Below the pieces are notes generated by a model. The model did not search any database, was not told the DNA's origin, and saw only the letters and a program-made list of their open reading frames with translations. Shown here one piece after another: positions 52,932 to 61,987 of a stretch of DNA of 64,000 nt. Source of the DNA: Virgibacillus_P tibetensis (GTDB taxonomy: Bacteria > Bacillota > Bacilli > Bacillales > Amphibacillaceae); contig NZ_JARZFX010000001.1 of assembly GCF_036026595.1 (NCBI RefSeq), forward strand, positions 310,001 through 374,000, given 5' to 3'. The first letter of the stretch is position 1; each line of letters begins with the position of its first letter. Position numbers and translations under genes: made by a program.

Positions 52932-53904
52932 ATGCAAATGCCTTCTTTCTCAAGTGATCAAATGTATGGAAGGTATTCCACTGGTTATGGTCAGTTCCTT
53001 TTATTGTTTGGTCCAATAAATCTCCATCCAATAGTTCTACTATTGCTGCACGTCTCACTACTTTTCCGTTTATTTGCACAGGTATTAATTGCAGTGCAGC
53101 TACAGCAATTAATGACTGTTGCAGGTCGGTGTTCTTTAATCCCATTTCCAACAATCTGTGTATTGTACCTGCAGCATTCTTTGCATGTAATGTACTCAGA
53201 ACTAGGTGACCAGTTAATGACGCATCAAAAGCAAACTGTGCAGTGTACGAGTCGCGAATTTCACCTACCATAATGATATCGGGGTCATGTCTTAAAGCAG
53301 CTTTTAATCCTGTTTGATATGTGATACCCGCTTTTTCATTAACCTGGACTTGCAGAATGTCTCTCATGTCTTTCTCAATTGGGTCTTCAAGCGTGATGGT
53401 CTGAAATGATTTTTCTTTTAATATAGCCTGAAGGAGTGCGTACAAGGTGGTAGTTTTTCCACTACCTGTAGGACCAGTAAACAGAATAATACCAGCGCGA
53501 TTTGTTATCCATTCCTTCAATTTTGTTAATTGGCTCGGAAAAAGAAAGAGTTGTTCGAGTGCGAGTTTTTCTTCCTGTGGAAGTATTCGAATGGCAAGGC
53601 TTTCCTTGTGGTTTACAGGGAGCGTAGATAAACGAAGTGAGAATAATTTCGATTTCTCATAATGGGTTATTGTGCCGTTTTGTGGTTTTCTTGTATCACC
53701 AATATCCATTCCGGAGGTGAATTTATAATAGGTTAGTAACAGCTGATACTGACTGGCTACGATGGATTTGTGAAATATTCTTTTGCCGTGTATTCTTAAA
53801 TAAACATCGGTTTGATCGGGAAATGGATAAAAGTGAATATCTGATGCTTGTACTTCGAAGGCAGATGTAAGCAGTTTTTCTGAAAGTGCTGCAGCAGGGC
53901 TCAA
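52894..53904 (-). CDS. comGA: competence traffic ATPase ComGA
   Basis: A 336-residue GspE/PilB-type ATPase with GPTGSGKTTTLYALL Walker A, the Asp box, ITLEDPIEKDMRDILQVQVN, a RHDPDIIMVGEIRD Walker B and a TGHLVLSTLHA His box. It powers pseudopilus assembly during DNA uptake. It starts at TTG behind AAAGGAGGTGA with 7-base spacing. First gene of comG on the minus strand. ComK would be expected to act upstream, but no clean AAAA-N5-TTTT box is visible in the A/T tracts at 53968-53999. Confidence 0.95.
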   Translation of the reverse strand: MSPAAALSEKLLTSAFEVQASDIHFYPFPDQTDVYLRIHGKRIFHKSIVASQYQLLLTYYKFTSGMDIGDTRKPQNGTITHYEKSKLFSLRLSTLPVNHKESLAIRILPQEEKLALEQLFLFPSQLTKLKEWITNRAGIILFTGPTGSGKTTTLYALLQAILKEKSFQTITLEDPIEKDMRDILQVQVNEKAGITYQTGLKAALRHDPDIIMVGEIRDSYTAQFAFDASLTGHLVLSTLHAKNAAGTIHRLLEMGLKNTDLQQSLIAVAALQLIPVQINGKVVRRAAIVELLDGDLLDQTIKGTDHNQWNTFHTFDHLRKKAFAYGYISEEIYNKS

Positions 53905-54052
53905 TGTGATTTCACCTCCTTTTACATAAATGCAACAACTACTAATTCGACATTATTTGATAAATTCCTTCTTTTTTTAAAAATTTTTTAAAAAAATTGG
54001 AATAGGGATCAATTTAATAGTAAAGGCTATAGGTAATAAGTTTTTTAATGAG

Positions 54053-54238
54053 GTGAAGATAATTTCTGGAAGTGATTACTTAAAATATATGACACAACAG
54101 GTTGTTGCCTATTTGGAATTACCTTCAAGTGAGAGGAAAGAACGAAGAAAAGTTCAAAAGTTAAAACGTCCGTTATATACGAGTAGATGGCTTGGGATAA
54201 TACCGTTTGCACTTAAAGTATTTATGAGAAAAACTTAA
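54053..54238 (+). CDS. yqzE: YqzE family protein
   Basis: A product of up to 61 residues with SDYLKYMTQQVVAYLELP, a Lys/Arg-rich centre and a hydrophobic SRWLGIIPFALKVFMRKT end, matching YqzE. The start is ambiguous: GTG 54053 falls inside AGGTGAAG and has no RBS of its own, while ATT at 54062 has AGGTGA 5 bases upstream and would give MSGSDYLKYM. In B. subtilis yqzE follows comGG; here it is divergent from comGA. The function is unknown. Confidence 0.8.
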   Translation: MKIISGSDYLKYMTQQVVAYLELPSSERKERRKVQKLKRPLYTSRWLGIIPFALKVFMRKT

Positions 54239-54242
54239 ATTG

Positions 54243-54266
54243 CCTGCATTCTACATGGAATGCAGG
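54243..54266 (+). terminator. hairpin after yqzE
   Basis: CCTGCATTC / GAATGCAGG with a 6-base loop, without a T-run; a weak terminator at best. Confidence 0.4.
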
Positions 54267-54328
54267 AATTGTCGTATGAAGCTATAATTAACACTGTCAA
54301 TTTATTAAGAAGTGGTGGACCTATTACC

Positions 54329-55111
54329 CTACATTGTTGATGTAAGGTAAAAAATTCCGCCATTTATCACTTCATATGTTATAGAAGGTCTATAACGATC
54401 GGTTATTTCAAAAATTTCTTTTTTCATTTGTTCTTCCTCTGTATCTACCTGTCCCTCATAAAAATGCTTTAGCATATGAATTTCATTATCCATAATTTGC
54501 ATTGACTCTTCAGCCCAATCATGAGTCTGATTTTCAATATAGTTATCAATCACCTTCTCAATTCTTCGATATCCACTGGAAAGCTTTATAATTGGTGAAA
54601 TCGTATAACAATAATCTGAGATAGTCTTTTGCAAAGGAATTTTATTTAAGAGGCCCATCATTTCTACCTTCATTGTACCATTGACTAAATGTAATCCGAT
54701 CGAAATGAGTTCATCTCTTTTATGCTTTCCTCTATAACTGACTTTTATATTTGTCACTAACCATGGATATAAGGCTGTGTTTTTTTTTGCATCTACTAGT
54801 TGAAATAATTTTGTGTATTTTTGATTTTCCTTAAGATGTTTAATAATCTGCTGTAATCTGGGGCTGCCAAAGTGGATCCATTCACCTTTTTCACCTCTTT
54901 TATCTGGGTTAGTGATGAGGGTGAGTTGCATTGGGTCACCGGAGCGGCCCATGTTGTTAATATAATGCCAATAGAATGGCCGGTTCATTAAAGCTTTATC
55001 CATTTCTTCTGTCAACTGTACAGTGAGTAAACCTTCATCTTTATTAATAAAGGTACAGTGGTGTGCTTTAAAGTACGTTTGCAAAAAGCTTTCTAAGTTA
55101 GTAATTGCCAT
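54329..55111 (-). CDS. yqhG: YqhG family protein
   Basis: A 260-residue protein, start MAITNLESFLQTYFKAHHC, with VQLTEEMDKALMNRPFYWHYI and GxPMQLTLITNPDKxGEKGEWIHFGSPRLQQI regions characteristic of YqhG. ATG 55111 follows GAGGAGAAGC and overlaps the yqhH end by 14 bases; the frame to 55237 is an over-extension within yqhH. It is always found with the SNF2 helicase YqhH, so a shared role is likely. The function is unknown. Confidence 0.9.
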   Translation of the reverse strand: MAITNLESFLQTYFKAHHCTFINKDEGLLTVQLTEEMDKALMNRPFYWHYINNMGRSGDPMQLTLITNPDKRGEKGEWIHFGSPRLQQIIKHLKENQKYTKLFQLVDAKKNTALYPWLVTNIKVSYRGKHKRDELISIGLHLVNGTMKVEMMGLLNKIPLQKTISDYCYTISPIIKLSSGYRRIEKVIDNYIENQTHDWAEESMQIMDNEIHMLKHFYEGQVDTEEEQMKKEIFEITDRYRPSITYEVINGGIFYLTSTM

Positions 55112-56765
55112 AGTGCTTCTCCTCATTAATTGTTTGTTCATGGGTTTGTTTAATAATTGCAGAAAGATTCGCCAATTTAATTTTGGCCTCGCCAACGGAG
55201 GTTGATTCTGCGTAAATATCAAGAAGTTCCTTTTCAAGATCAGGTATGTTTAGTTCAGCTAAAATATCATCTAATTGTCCAATAACTTGCTCGAATAAAT
55301 TTATTTTCTCATACAATAAAGTCATGATGTGCTCCTCGATGGTTTGTTTAATTGCGAAATTATAAACATGAACATCCTTACTTTGACCGTACCGGTGTAT
55401 ACGCCCAATACGTTGCTCCAGTCGCATGGGATTCCAGGGCAGATCATAATTTATCATGTGGTTGCAGAATTGCAGGTTAATTCCCTCACCACCAGCTTCA
55501 GTAGCGATTAAAACTTGAACATGGTCTTTAAAAAGCTGCTTCATCCAATCTTTTTTCCCGCGTTTAAAGCCACCGCGGAAAGGAACAGACGTAATCCCGT
55601 TTTGTTTTAAAAACCATTGCAAATAAAGCTGAGTCGCCCTGTATTCAGTAAACACAATAACCTTTTCATCACCAAATCCTTCGATTAACTCAACAACTTT
55701 TTCCGCTTTGATATGTTGAGGTAATTGTTCTATTTTTTCCGTAATCGTTTGAATATGCTGATTAGGATTATCTTTATCTTTTTCAATAAGTTTTTTGAGA
55801 GACAAATAACAAGCTTCTCTTGATGAACATATTTCTCTCAGAAAAGTAATTTTGGAGAAAGTTGAATAAGACTGCATTATTTTATTAAGTTCCTCGTATA
55901 CTTCTTTTTCCTCGGGCTTAAAATCCAGCCAGACAGTCTCGATTTTTCGTCTTGTATTATTAAGAGTGGTATCTTTTCTAGTGTTACGTACCATAACCTT
56001 CTGAATAAGTTGTTTCAAATAAATATCCTGTTTGATCATTTTTCGATCTTTACCATATCGTTCTAAAAATGAATCATAATTACCTAAGTGGCCGGGTTTT
56101 AAAATAGATACTAAATTGAAGATTTCAATAAGCCGATTTTGTACAGGAGTAGCAGTGAGCAGCAAACAGTACTTTTTTTTGAGGGAGCGTACAAATGAAA
56201 AGTTTTTTGTTTTATGATTTTTAAGCTTGTGCGCTTCATCAATTAATATGAAATCATAATCTATGTCCAGGATTTTTTCTTGGTGCGGCGAACGCTTAGC
56301 GGTGTCAATAGATGAAATGATAATGTCATAGTGTTCCCATGCATAATTCTTTCGATGCGCAATAGCTGGTATATAAAATTTTTCATTCAATTCTCTTTCC
56401 CATTGGTTTACCAGAGAGGCAGGCACTAATATCAGGACTTTTTTTACTAAGCCTCTAATCATATATTCTTTCAATATTAATCCAGCTTCAATGGTTTTTC
56501 CCAATCCGACTTCATCAGCTAAAATAGCCCGTCCATTCATTGTTTCGATCACTTGCTCTGCACATGTTACTTGGTGTTCCAAAAAATCTACATGGGGTAA
56601 AAACTCCAATGCACGTAAACCCTTAAATTGAGGGGTCATTGTAGTTTGTTCAGCTTCGTAGGTCATAGAAAAAAGTTCCCATGAAGAAATAAGTTCGTCT
56701 TTTTCAAGTTTTGACTGGAGCTGATTAATAAAATTGGTATCTTTTTGCAAAAGAATATCTTTCAT
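55098..56765 (-). CDS. yqhH: SNF2/RapA-type helicase YqhH
   Basis: A 555-residue superfamily 2 ATPase. It has an HQVTCAEQVI lead-in, Walker A DEVGLGKTIEAG, LILVPASLVNQW, DEAH in ILIDEAHKLKNH, LLLTATPVQN, then a helicase C-terminal domain with VLIATEAGGEGINLQFC and RIGRIHRYGQ. The RapA-like class acts on RNA polymerase or nucleoprotein, but the B. subtilis role is unclear. ATG 56765 follows AAAGGA by 8 bases. It is divergent from the gcv riboswitch. Confidence 0.92.
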   Translation of the reverse strand: MKDILLQKDTNFINQLQSKLEKDELISSWELFSMTYEAEQTTMTPQFKGLRALEFLPHVDFLEHQVTCAEQVIETMNGRAILADEVGLGKTIEAGLILKEYMIRGLVKKVLILVPASLVNQWERELNEKFYIPAIAHRKNYAWEHYDIIISSIDTAKRSPHQEKILDIDYDFILIDEAHKLKNHKTKNFSFVRSLKKKYCLLLTATPVQNRLIEIFNLVSILKPGHLGNYDSFLERYGKDRKMIKQDIYLKQLIQKVMVRNTRKDTTLNNTRRKIETVWLDFKPEEKEVYEELNKIMQSYSTFSKITFLREICSSREACYLSLKKLIEKDKDNPNQHIQTITEKIEQLPQHIKAEKVVELIEGFGDEKVIVFTEYRATQLYLQWFLKQNGITSVPFRGGFKRGKKDWMKQLFKDHVQVLIATEAGGEGINLQFCNHMINYDLPWNPMRLEQRIGRIHRYGQSKDVHVYNFAIKQTIEEHIMTLLYEKINLFEQVIGQLDDILAELNIPDLEKELLDIYAESTSVGEAKIKLANLSAIIKQTHEQTINEEKHYGNY

Positions 56766-56927
56766 AATATACATCCTTTTTATATTGATTGGATGGACCA
56801 GATTAATTACAATATATAATCCAAATCACTTTTGTGATATAATGAAATTAGTAAAAATAGATTTTTCACGGTATTTATACATAGTATAACCAAATATAAC
56901 TTTTTTCATAAAAGCGAATGAATACAA

Positions 56928-57180
56928 GGGGAGAGATTACCGAGGGAGAATCTTCTGCATTCCCTCAGGTAACGCCGAAGGAGCAAGCGAATAGTGAATC
57001 TCTCAGGCAAAAAGACTCTTGTAGGACGCAACTCTGGAGAGTGCTCTGCTGTGCTAGTACAGGGCCACCCACGAAGCAAGTATTTAGTATGGAATATGTA
57101 TTCTTTTCCATACTAAGTACGCAACTTTCTGGTCTAAGGACAGAGATTTCCCTGAATATCAGTGAAATCTCTATTTTTGT
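56928..57180 (+). promoter_or_regulatory. tandem glycine riboswitch (gcvT RNA) of the gcv operon
   Basis: Aptamer I runs from GGGGAGAGATTACC through CCGAAGGAGCAAG to AATCTCTCAGGCAAAAAGACTC. Aptamer II follows after ACTCTGGAGAG, with GGGCCACCCACGAAGCAAG and the closing TTTCTGGTCTAAGGACAGAG. Its P3 is enlarged by a long hairpin (TAGTATGGAA / TTCCATACTA). The expression platform is a terminator at 57142-57180. Glycine binding should prevent termination and switch on glycine cleavage. A likely extended -10 (TGATATAAT) is at 56835-56843. Confidence 0.93.
57142..57180 (+). terminator. riboswitch-controlled terminator
   Basis: AGAGATTTC / GAAATCTCT with a 13-base loop, followed by ATTTTTGTG; its left arm is shared with the end of aptamer II (GGACAGAG), giving the switch. 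Confidence 0.85.
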
Positions 57181-57228
57181 GTTTTTCAATAGTTAGAAAA
57201 TTAAAAAATAAGTAAAGGAGTAGATAAG

Positions 57229-58344
57229 ATGGATGAGTTGAAGAGAACGTCATTATTTCCTGAATATGAAAAGTATGGTGCGAAAACAATTGACTTTGGC
57301 GGCTGGGATTTACCTGTACACTTTTCAAGTATTAAGCATGAACATGTAACAACAAGAACGAAAGCTGGTTTATTTGATGTCTCTCATATGGGGGAAATCG
57401 TAGTGAAAGGACCAAAAAGTTTGGATTTCCTCCAAAAACTTGTAACTAACGATGTTTCTAAACTAACTCCAAACCGCGCGCAATATACAATTATGTGTTA
57501 TGAAAATGGCGGTGCAGTGGATGACTTTCTTATTTACATGATGGAAGAGAATGATTATTTACTGGTTGTTAATGCAGCTAACACTGAAAAGGATTATGAT
57601 TGGTTAGTGAAGCAGAATAATTATACTGTGGAACAGTTAACTATTGAGAATGTATCAGATAAATATGCCCAGGTAGCATTACAAGGCCCGCTCTCTGAAG
57701 AAATATTGCAAACCGTAACAGAAACGAACTTAAATGAGATTCGTTTTTTCCGTTTTGAAAGTGAAGTTTACCTTGGTTCACTTACAACACCAGCTATAGT
57801 TTCACGAACTGGCTACACGGGTGAAGATGGATTTGAAATTTATATTGAGAAGTCGAGTGGCCGAGAGTTATGGAATTTAATCTTAGAAGCAGGAAAAGAC
57901 AAGGGGCTGGAACCAATCGGTCTTGGAGCAAGAGATACACTACGGTTTGAAGCTAATTTAGTATTATATGGACAAGAACTATCTAAAGATATTACCCCAA
58001 TTGAGGCAGGGTTGAAATTTGCTGTGAAAGTAGACAAAGAGACTGATTTTATTGGTAAAGATGTGTTAAAAGAACAAGTTGAAAATAATCCAAAGAGAAA
58101 GCTAGTTGGAATAGAAATGATCGATAAAGGAATTCCCCGAACGGGCTATGAAGTTTATCATGATGGGGAATTATGTGGTACAGTTACCTCTGGAACACAG
58201 TCACCCACACTGCAAAAAAATATTGGCCTGGCGCTAGTAAACAGTGAGTACGCACAAGAAGGAACAGAACTAGACGTACAGGTGAGGAAACGTAAATTAA
58301 AAGCTGTTGTCGTAAAAACACCATTTTACAAGCGAGATAAATAA
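57229..58344 (+). CDS. gcvT: glycine cleavage system T protein (aminomethyltransferase)
   Basis: A 371-residue THF-dependent aminomethyltransferase with KTIDFGGWDLPVHFSS, GLFDVSHMGEI, AQYTIMCYENGGAVDDFLIY, SRTGYTGEDGFEIY and LGARDTLRFEANL. It moves the methylamine from H-protein lipoate to THF, releasing ammonia and giving 5,10-methylene-THF. First structural gene after the glycine riboswitch; 13 bases before gcvPA. The RBS is AAGGAG. Confidence 0.97.
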   Translation: MDELKRTSLFPEYEKYGAKTIDFGGWDLPVHFSSIKHEHVTTRTKAGLFDVSHMGEIVVKGPKSLDFLQKLVTNDVSKLTPNRAQYTIMCYENGGAVDDFLIYMMEENDYLLVVNAANTEKDYDWLVKQNNYTVEQLTIENVSDKYAQVALQGPLSEEILQTVTETNLNEIRFFRFESEVYLGSLTTPAIVSRTGYTGEDGFEIYIEKSSGRELWNLILEAGKDKGLEPIGLGARDTLRFEANLVLYGQELSKDITPIEAGLKFAVKVDKETDFIGKDVLKEQVENNPKRKLVGIEMIDKGIPRTGYEVYHDGELCGTVTSGTQSPTLQKNIGLALVNSEYAQEGTELDVQVRKRKLKAVVVKTPFYKRDK

Positions 58345-58357
58345 GGAGGGATTACGT

Positions 58358-59707
58358 ATGGAATTTCGTTATTTGCCAATGACCGATGACGATAAAAAAA
58401 GTATGCTTGATACAATTGGAGTTCAGTCAACCAATGAACTTTTTTCTGATATTCCAAAAGAAATTCGTTTTCAAGGAGATCTTCAACTGAAAAAGCCTGC
58501 CAATGAGGCTGATTTAAAGAAAGAGCTTACGAATATGGCCAATAAAAATGCCAATTTAAAAGAATACAGCTCATTTTTGGGAGCAGGGGTTTATGATCAT
58601 TTTATACCCTCTGTTGTAGATCATGTCATTTCAAGGTCTGAATTCTACACAGCATATACGCCTTACCAACCTGAAATATCGCAGGGGGAGCTTCAAGCAA
58701 TATTTGAATTTCAAACAATGATCTCTGAATTAACGGGTATGCCTGTCGCTAACTCTTCCATGTATGATGGAGGAACCTCACTTGCAGAGGCAGTGAATTT
58801 AAGTGCCGCACAAACAAAAAGGAAGAAGATTCTTGTCTCTAAAGCTATACACCCTGAATCCAGAGCAGTTATTGAATCCTATGCAAAAGGGCCAAACCTG
58901 GATATTGTGGAAATCGATCATTTGAATGGCCAGACAGACTTAGAACAGTTAGAAAAGGAAATAGATGATAATACTGCAAGTGTAGTATTACAATATCCTA
59001 ACTTTTTTGGACAAATTGAAGCATTAGATAAGGTTAATGCATTAGTTAAAAACCAGAAGAAAACAATGTTTATTGTTTCGAGTAACCCTTTAGCTTTAGG
59101 TTACCTTACACCACCAGGGGATTTTGGTGCTGATATAGTTGTTGGTGATTCGCAGGTATTTGGTATTCCTGCACAATTTGGTGGACCCCACTGTGGTTAC
59201 TTTGCTACAACAGAAAAACTGATGCGAAAAGTACCAGGGCGTCTTGTCGGGCAAACAAAGGATGAAGATGGAGTCCGTGGGTTTGTATTGACTTTACAAG
59301 CAAGAGAACAACATATACGAAGAGATAAGGCAACTTCAAACATTTGTTCAAACCAAGCCTTGAACGCCTTAGCAAGTTCGGTTGCAATGACTTCTATAGG
59401 AAAGCATGGTTTAAAGAAGATGGCAGCCTTAAACATGCAAAAAGCACGTTATGCCAAGAAAAAACTGGAAGAGGCAAATTTACCCGTTGTTTTTGAAGGT
59501 GTTTTCTTTAATGAAATTGTAGTAAATCTGTCAAAATCAGTTTCTGAAATTAACGAAAGACTATTGGAAAAAGGTATCATCGGTGGGTATGATTTAGAAC
59601 ATTATTACCCGGAACTTAAGGGGCATATGTTAGTTGCAGTAACAGAAATTCGTTCAAAAGAAGAAATTGATGCTTTTGTTAAAGAATTGGGGGATATCCA
59701 TGGCTAA
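58358..59707 (+). CDS. gcvPA: glycine dehydrogenase (decarboxylating) subunit 1
   Basis: A 449-residue N-terminal half of P-protein, with RYLPMTDDDKKSMLDTIGV, FLGAGVYDHFIPSVVDHV, EFYTAYTPYQPEISQG, MYDGGTSLAEA and GIPAQFGGPHCGYFA. It pairs with GcvPB in the split P-protein typical of Bacillaceae. The PLP lysine is on the other subunit. AAGGAGG precedes the ATG; the last codons overlap gcvPB by 8 bases. Confidence 0.97.
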   Translation: MEFRYLPMTDDDKKSMLDTIGVQSTNELFSDIPKEIRFQGDLQLKKPANEADLKKELTNMANKNANLKEYSSFLGAGVYDHFIPSVVDHVISRSEFYTAYTPYQPEISQGELQAIFEFQTMISELTGMPVANSSMYDGGTSLAEAVNLSAAQTKRKKILVSKAIHPESRAVIESYAKGPNLDIVEIDHLNGQTDLEQLEKEIDDNTASVVLQYPNFFGQIEALDKVNALVKNQKKTMFIVSSNPLALGYLTPPGDFGADIVVGDSQVFGIPAQFGGPHCGYFATTEKLMRKVPGRLVGQTKDEDGVRGFVLTLQAREQHIRRDKATSNICSNQALNALASSVAMTSIGKHGLKKMAALNMQKARYAKKKLEEANLPVVFEGVFFNEIVVNLSKSVSEINERLLEKGIIGGYDLEHYYPELKGHMLVAVTEIRSKEEIDAFVKELGDIHG

Positions 59708-61157
59708 TAAAGATTTTTCATTAATTTTTGAACGCAGTAAAGAAGGAAGAACAAGCTATAGCCTACCAGAATTAGATGTACCAGAAATTAATCTTGATGA
59801 TGAATTACAAGAGGCGTATATTCGTAAAACTGCACCAGATTTGCCGGAAGTTAGTGAACTGGAGATTATGAGACACTACACAGGTCTTTCGAATAGAAAT
59901 TATGGTGTAGATTCAGGGTTCTACCCTTTAGGCTCCTGTACGATGAAATACAACCCGAAGATGAATGAAGATGTTGCACGTCTGGACGGCTTTAGCCACA
60001 TACATCCGTACCAGGATCCCAAGAGTGTTCAAGGGGCTTTGGAAATGATGTATGATTTACAAACTTCCTTACGGGAAATTACTGGTATGTACGAGGTATC
60101 TTTACAGCCTGCAGCGGGCGCTCACGGGGAATGGACTGCTTTAATGATGATACGCGCTTTTCATGAAGCAAATGGAGATGTCGAGCGTACAAAAGTTATT
60201 GTACCTGATTCTGCACACGGAACGAATCCAGCATCAGCAACCGTCGCCGGTTTCGAAGCAGTTACAGTAAAGTCGAATGAAAAAGGTCTAGTTGATTTAG
60301 AAGATTTGAAAAGAGTTGTAGGTAAAGATACTGCGGCACTTATGCTGACAAACCCAAATACACTGGGATTATTCGAAACGGAAATCATGGAAATGGCCAA
60401 AATTGTACATGGTGCCGGAGGTAAATTGTATTATGACGGTGCTAATTTAAATGCCATAATGGGGTATACAAGACCTGGCGATATGGGCTTTGACGCTGTC
60501 CATTTAAATCTTCATAAGACATTTACCGGTCCACATGGTGGCGGTGGACCAGGTTCTGGACCTGTTGGGGTGTCCAAAGAATTAGAACCTTATTTGCCTA
60601 AACCTATGCTAGTTAAAAAGGATGATTTATATGTGTTCGAATACGACCGACCACAATCCATCGGGCGAGTAAAGCCATATTACGGTAACTTTGGTATTAA
60701 TCTTCGTGCATATACCTATATTCGTACGATGGGTGCAGAAGGGCTTAAGAAAGTAAGTGAGTATGCCGTTTTAAATGCTAATTATATGATGCGTAAGTTG
60801 GAAAGTGAATTTGATTTACCTTACTCGCAGCATTGTAAACATGAGTTTGTAATTTCAGGGAAAAAACAGAAAAAATTAGGTGTTCGCACGTTGGATATTG
60901 CGAAACGCTTACTCGATTACGGGTATCACCCGCCAACAATTTACTTCCCGCTAAATGTGGAAGAAGCGCTCATGGTTGAGCCGACCGAGACTGAATCTAA
61001 AGAAACGTTAGATGGTTTTATTGACACAATGCTTTCCATATCAGAAGAGGTTAAGAATGATCCTGAGTTAGTACAGGAGGCGCCTCATAATACCATTGTC
61101 AAACGAATGGATGAGACAACCGCAGCAAGAAAACCAATACTAAGATATTATAAATAA
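59700..61157 (+). CDS. gcvPB: glycine dehydrogenase (decarboxylating) subunit 2
   Basis: A 485-residue C-terminal half of P-protein. It has RHYTGLSNRNYGVDSGFYPLGSCTMKYNP, HPYQDPKSVQGALEMMY, and the PLP lysine K273 in LNLHKTFTGPHGGGGPG. It decarboxylates glycine and loads the aminomethyl group on H-protein lipoate. ATG 59700 follows GGGGGAT; the longer frame from 59667 lies in gcvPA. H-protein (gcvH) and lpd are not in this window. Confidence 0.97.
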   Translation: MANKDFSLIFERSKEGRTSYSLPELDVPEINLDDELQEAYIRKTAPDLPEVSELEIMRHYTGLSNRNYGVDSGFYPLGSCTMKYNPKMNEDVARLDGFSHIHPYQDPKSVQGALEMMYDLQTSLREITGMYEVSLQPAAGAHGEWTALMMIRAFHEANGDVERTKVIVPDSAHGTNPASATVAGFEAVTVKSNEKGLVDLEDLKRVVGKDTAALMLTNPNTLGLFETEIMEMAKIVHGAGGKLYYDGANLNAIMGYTRPGDMGFDAVHLNLHKTFTGPHGGGGPGSGPVGVSKELEPYLPKPMLVKKDDLYVFEYDRPQSIGRVKPYYGNFGINLRAYTYIRTMGAEGLKKVSEYAVLNANYMMRKLESEFDLPYSQHCKHEFVISGKKQKKLGVRTLDIAKRLLDYGYHPPTIYFPLNVEEALMVEPTETESKETLDGFIDTMLSISEEVKNDPELVQEAPHNTIVKRMDETTAARKPILRYYK

Positions 61158-61206
61158 AATAAAATGCCTGAGATAGGGGGTAAACCTGTCTCAGGCATTT
61201 TATTTG
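61157..61206 (+). terminator. terminator of the gcv operon
   Basis: AAATAAAATGCCTGAGA pairs with TCTCAGGCATTTTATTT around a 15-base loop; it is also close to the convergent rhodanese gene. Confidence 0.88.
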
Positions 61207-61225
61207 TACTATTTTAAAGCGGAAG

Positions 61226-61591
61226 TTATTTAATTTTGCCACTCCACTTTTTAAAACCGCCTTTTAATTGATTAATATCTTCGTATCCTTTTTTATGCAG
61301 TAGTTGTGCTGCTCTAGCGGACCTGGAACCACTTTGACAATAAAGATATACTGGTTTATCCTTGCGCATTTCGATTAATCTTTGTTTCATTTGTGTGACA
61401 GGAATATTTCTGGCTCCCAGAATATGTCCTTTTTTAAATTCCTGTGGCTCTCTTACATCGATCAATTGTGCTTTCCGATAACCTTCCCGAAATTGTTCTT
61501 CTGTCAAAGTCTTCATATAATTACGCTGTCTAAAATATCGGAATACACCAATCGCAACTAATAAAACTATCGCTATTACTAAAAACTCCAT
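61226..61591 (-). CDS. yqhL: membrane-anchored rhodanese YqhL
   Basis: A 121-residue product. One N-terminal transmembrane segment (about 2-18) precedes a single rhodanese domain with LIDVREPQEFKKGHI, the active-site cysteine C85 in LYCQSGSRSARAA and a GGFKKW end. Sulfurtransferase or persulfide-handling activity is expected at the inner face of the membrane. ATG 61591 follows GGGGGA by 6 bases. Convergent with gcvPB, as in B. subtilis. Confidence 0.93.
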   Translation of the reverse strand: MEFLVIAIVLLVAIGVFRYFRQRNYMKTLTEEQFREGYRKAQLIDVREPQEFKKGHILGARNIPVTQMKQRLIEMRKDKPVYLYCQSGSRSARAAQLLHKKGYEDINQLKGGFKKWSGKIK

Positions 61592-61857
61592 AGTTTTTCC
61601 CCCATCTATCACATTTGTTCCTTCTCTATTATAGGCTGATTTAATAATTTTTTAAAGTATTTTTGTCTAATAATCTTAGTTATATCTTTTTTTGAGTTTT
61701 ATTTGTGATTAGTTACTAGCAACTAAATTAGTATGAAATGCAAACCATAAAAAAAATGATTTTATAGCAAAAAATTTCTTCAAGCTTTATTTATCGTTGT
61801 TTTGCTGTTAAAATCATATGTTTCTGATATTGACAGATTGCAAATTATTCGGTTGAA

Positions 61858-61904
61858 TCACAATATATGGTATAGTTTATTTTTTAAAGCACAATATATT
61901 GTTT
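61858..61904 (+). promoter_or_regulatory. tandem NrdR boxes upstream of the RNR gene
   Basis: Box 1 at 61858-61873 (core ACAATATATGGT) and box 2 at 61889-61904 (core ACAATATATTGT) are separated by a 15-base linker, so their cores are 31 bases (three helical turns) apart, the usual NrdR geometry. Extended -10 candidates are TGG-TATAGT at 61868-61876, overlapping box 1, and TGG-TATTGT at 61920-61928, whose -35 TTGTTT falls in box 2. NrdR-ATP/dATP should repress. The rest of 61613-61857 is AT-rich with nothing recognisable. Confidence 0.75.
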
Positions 61905-61987
61905 ATTTTTTATTAAATGTGGTATTGTAATACTAACAAAAGTATAAGATAATAGCTTATGTAATTATCTTAGCAAGGAGCGATAAA

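Noticed and set aside
53930..54010. ComK box upstream of comGA
   Set aside because: There are long A and T tracts, but no clean pair of AAAA-N5-TTTT half sites could be placed.
55112..55237. N-terminal extension of yqhG by 42 codons
   Set aside because: It lies wholly within yqhH; the strong GAGGAGAAGC RBS marks ATG 55111 as the start.
56918..57196. 92-codon plus-strand ORF and opposite-strand ORFs
   Set aside because: They lie inside the glycine riboswitch and its terminator.
61613..61987. Cobalamin riboswitch before the B12-dependent RNR
   Set aside because: No B12-box or four-way junction is visible, and the leader after the likely promoter is too short.
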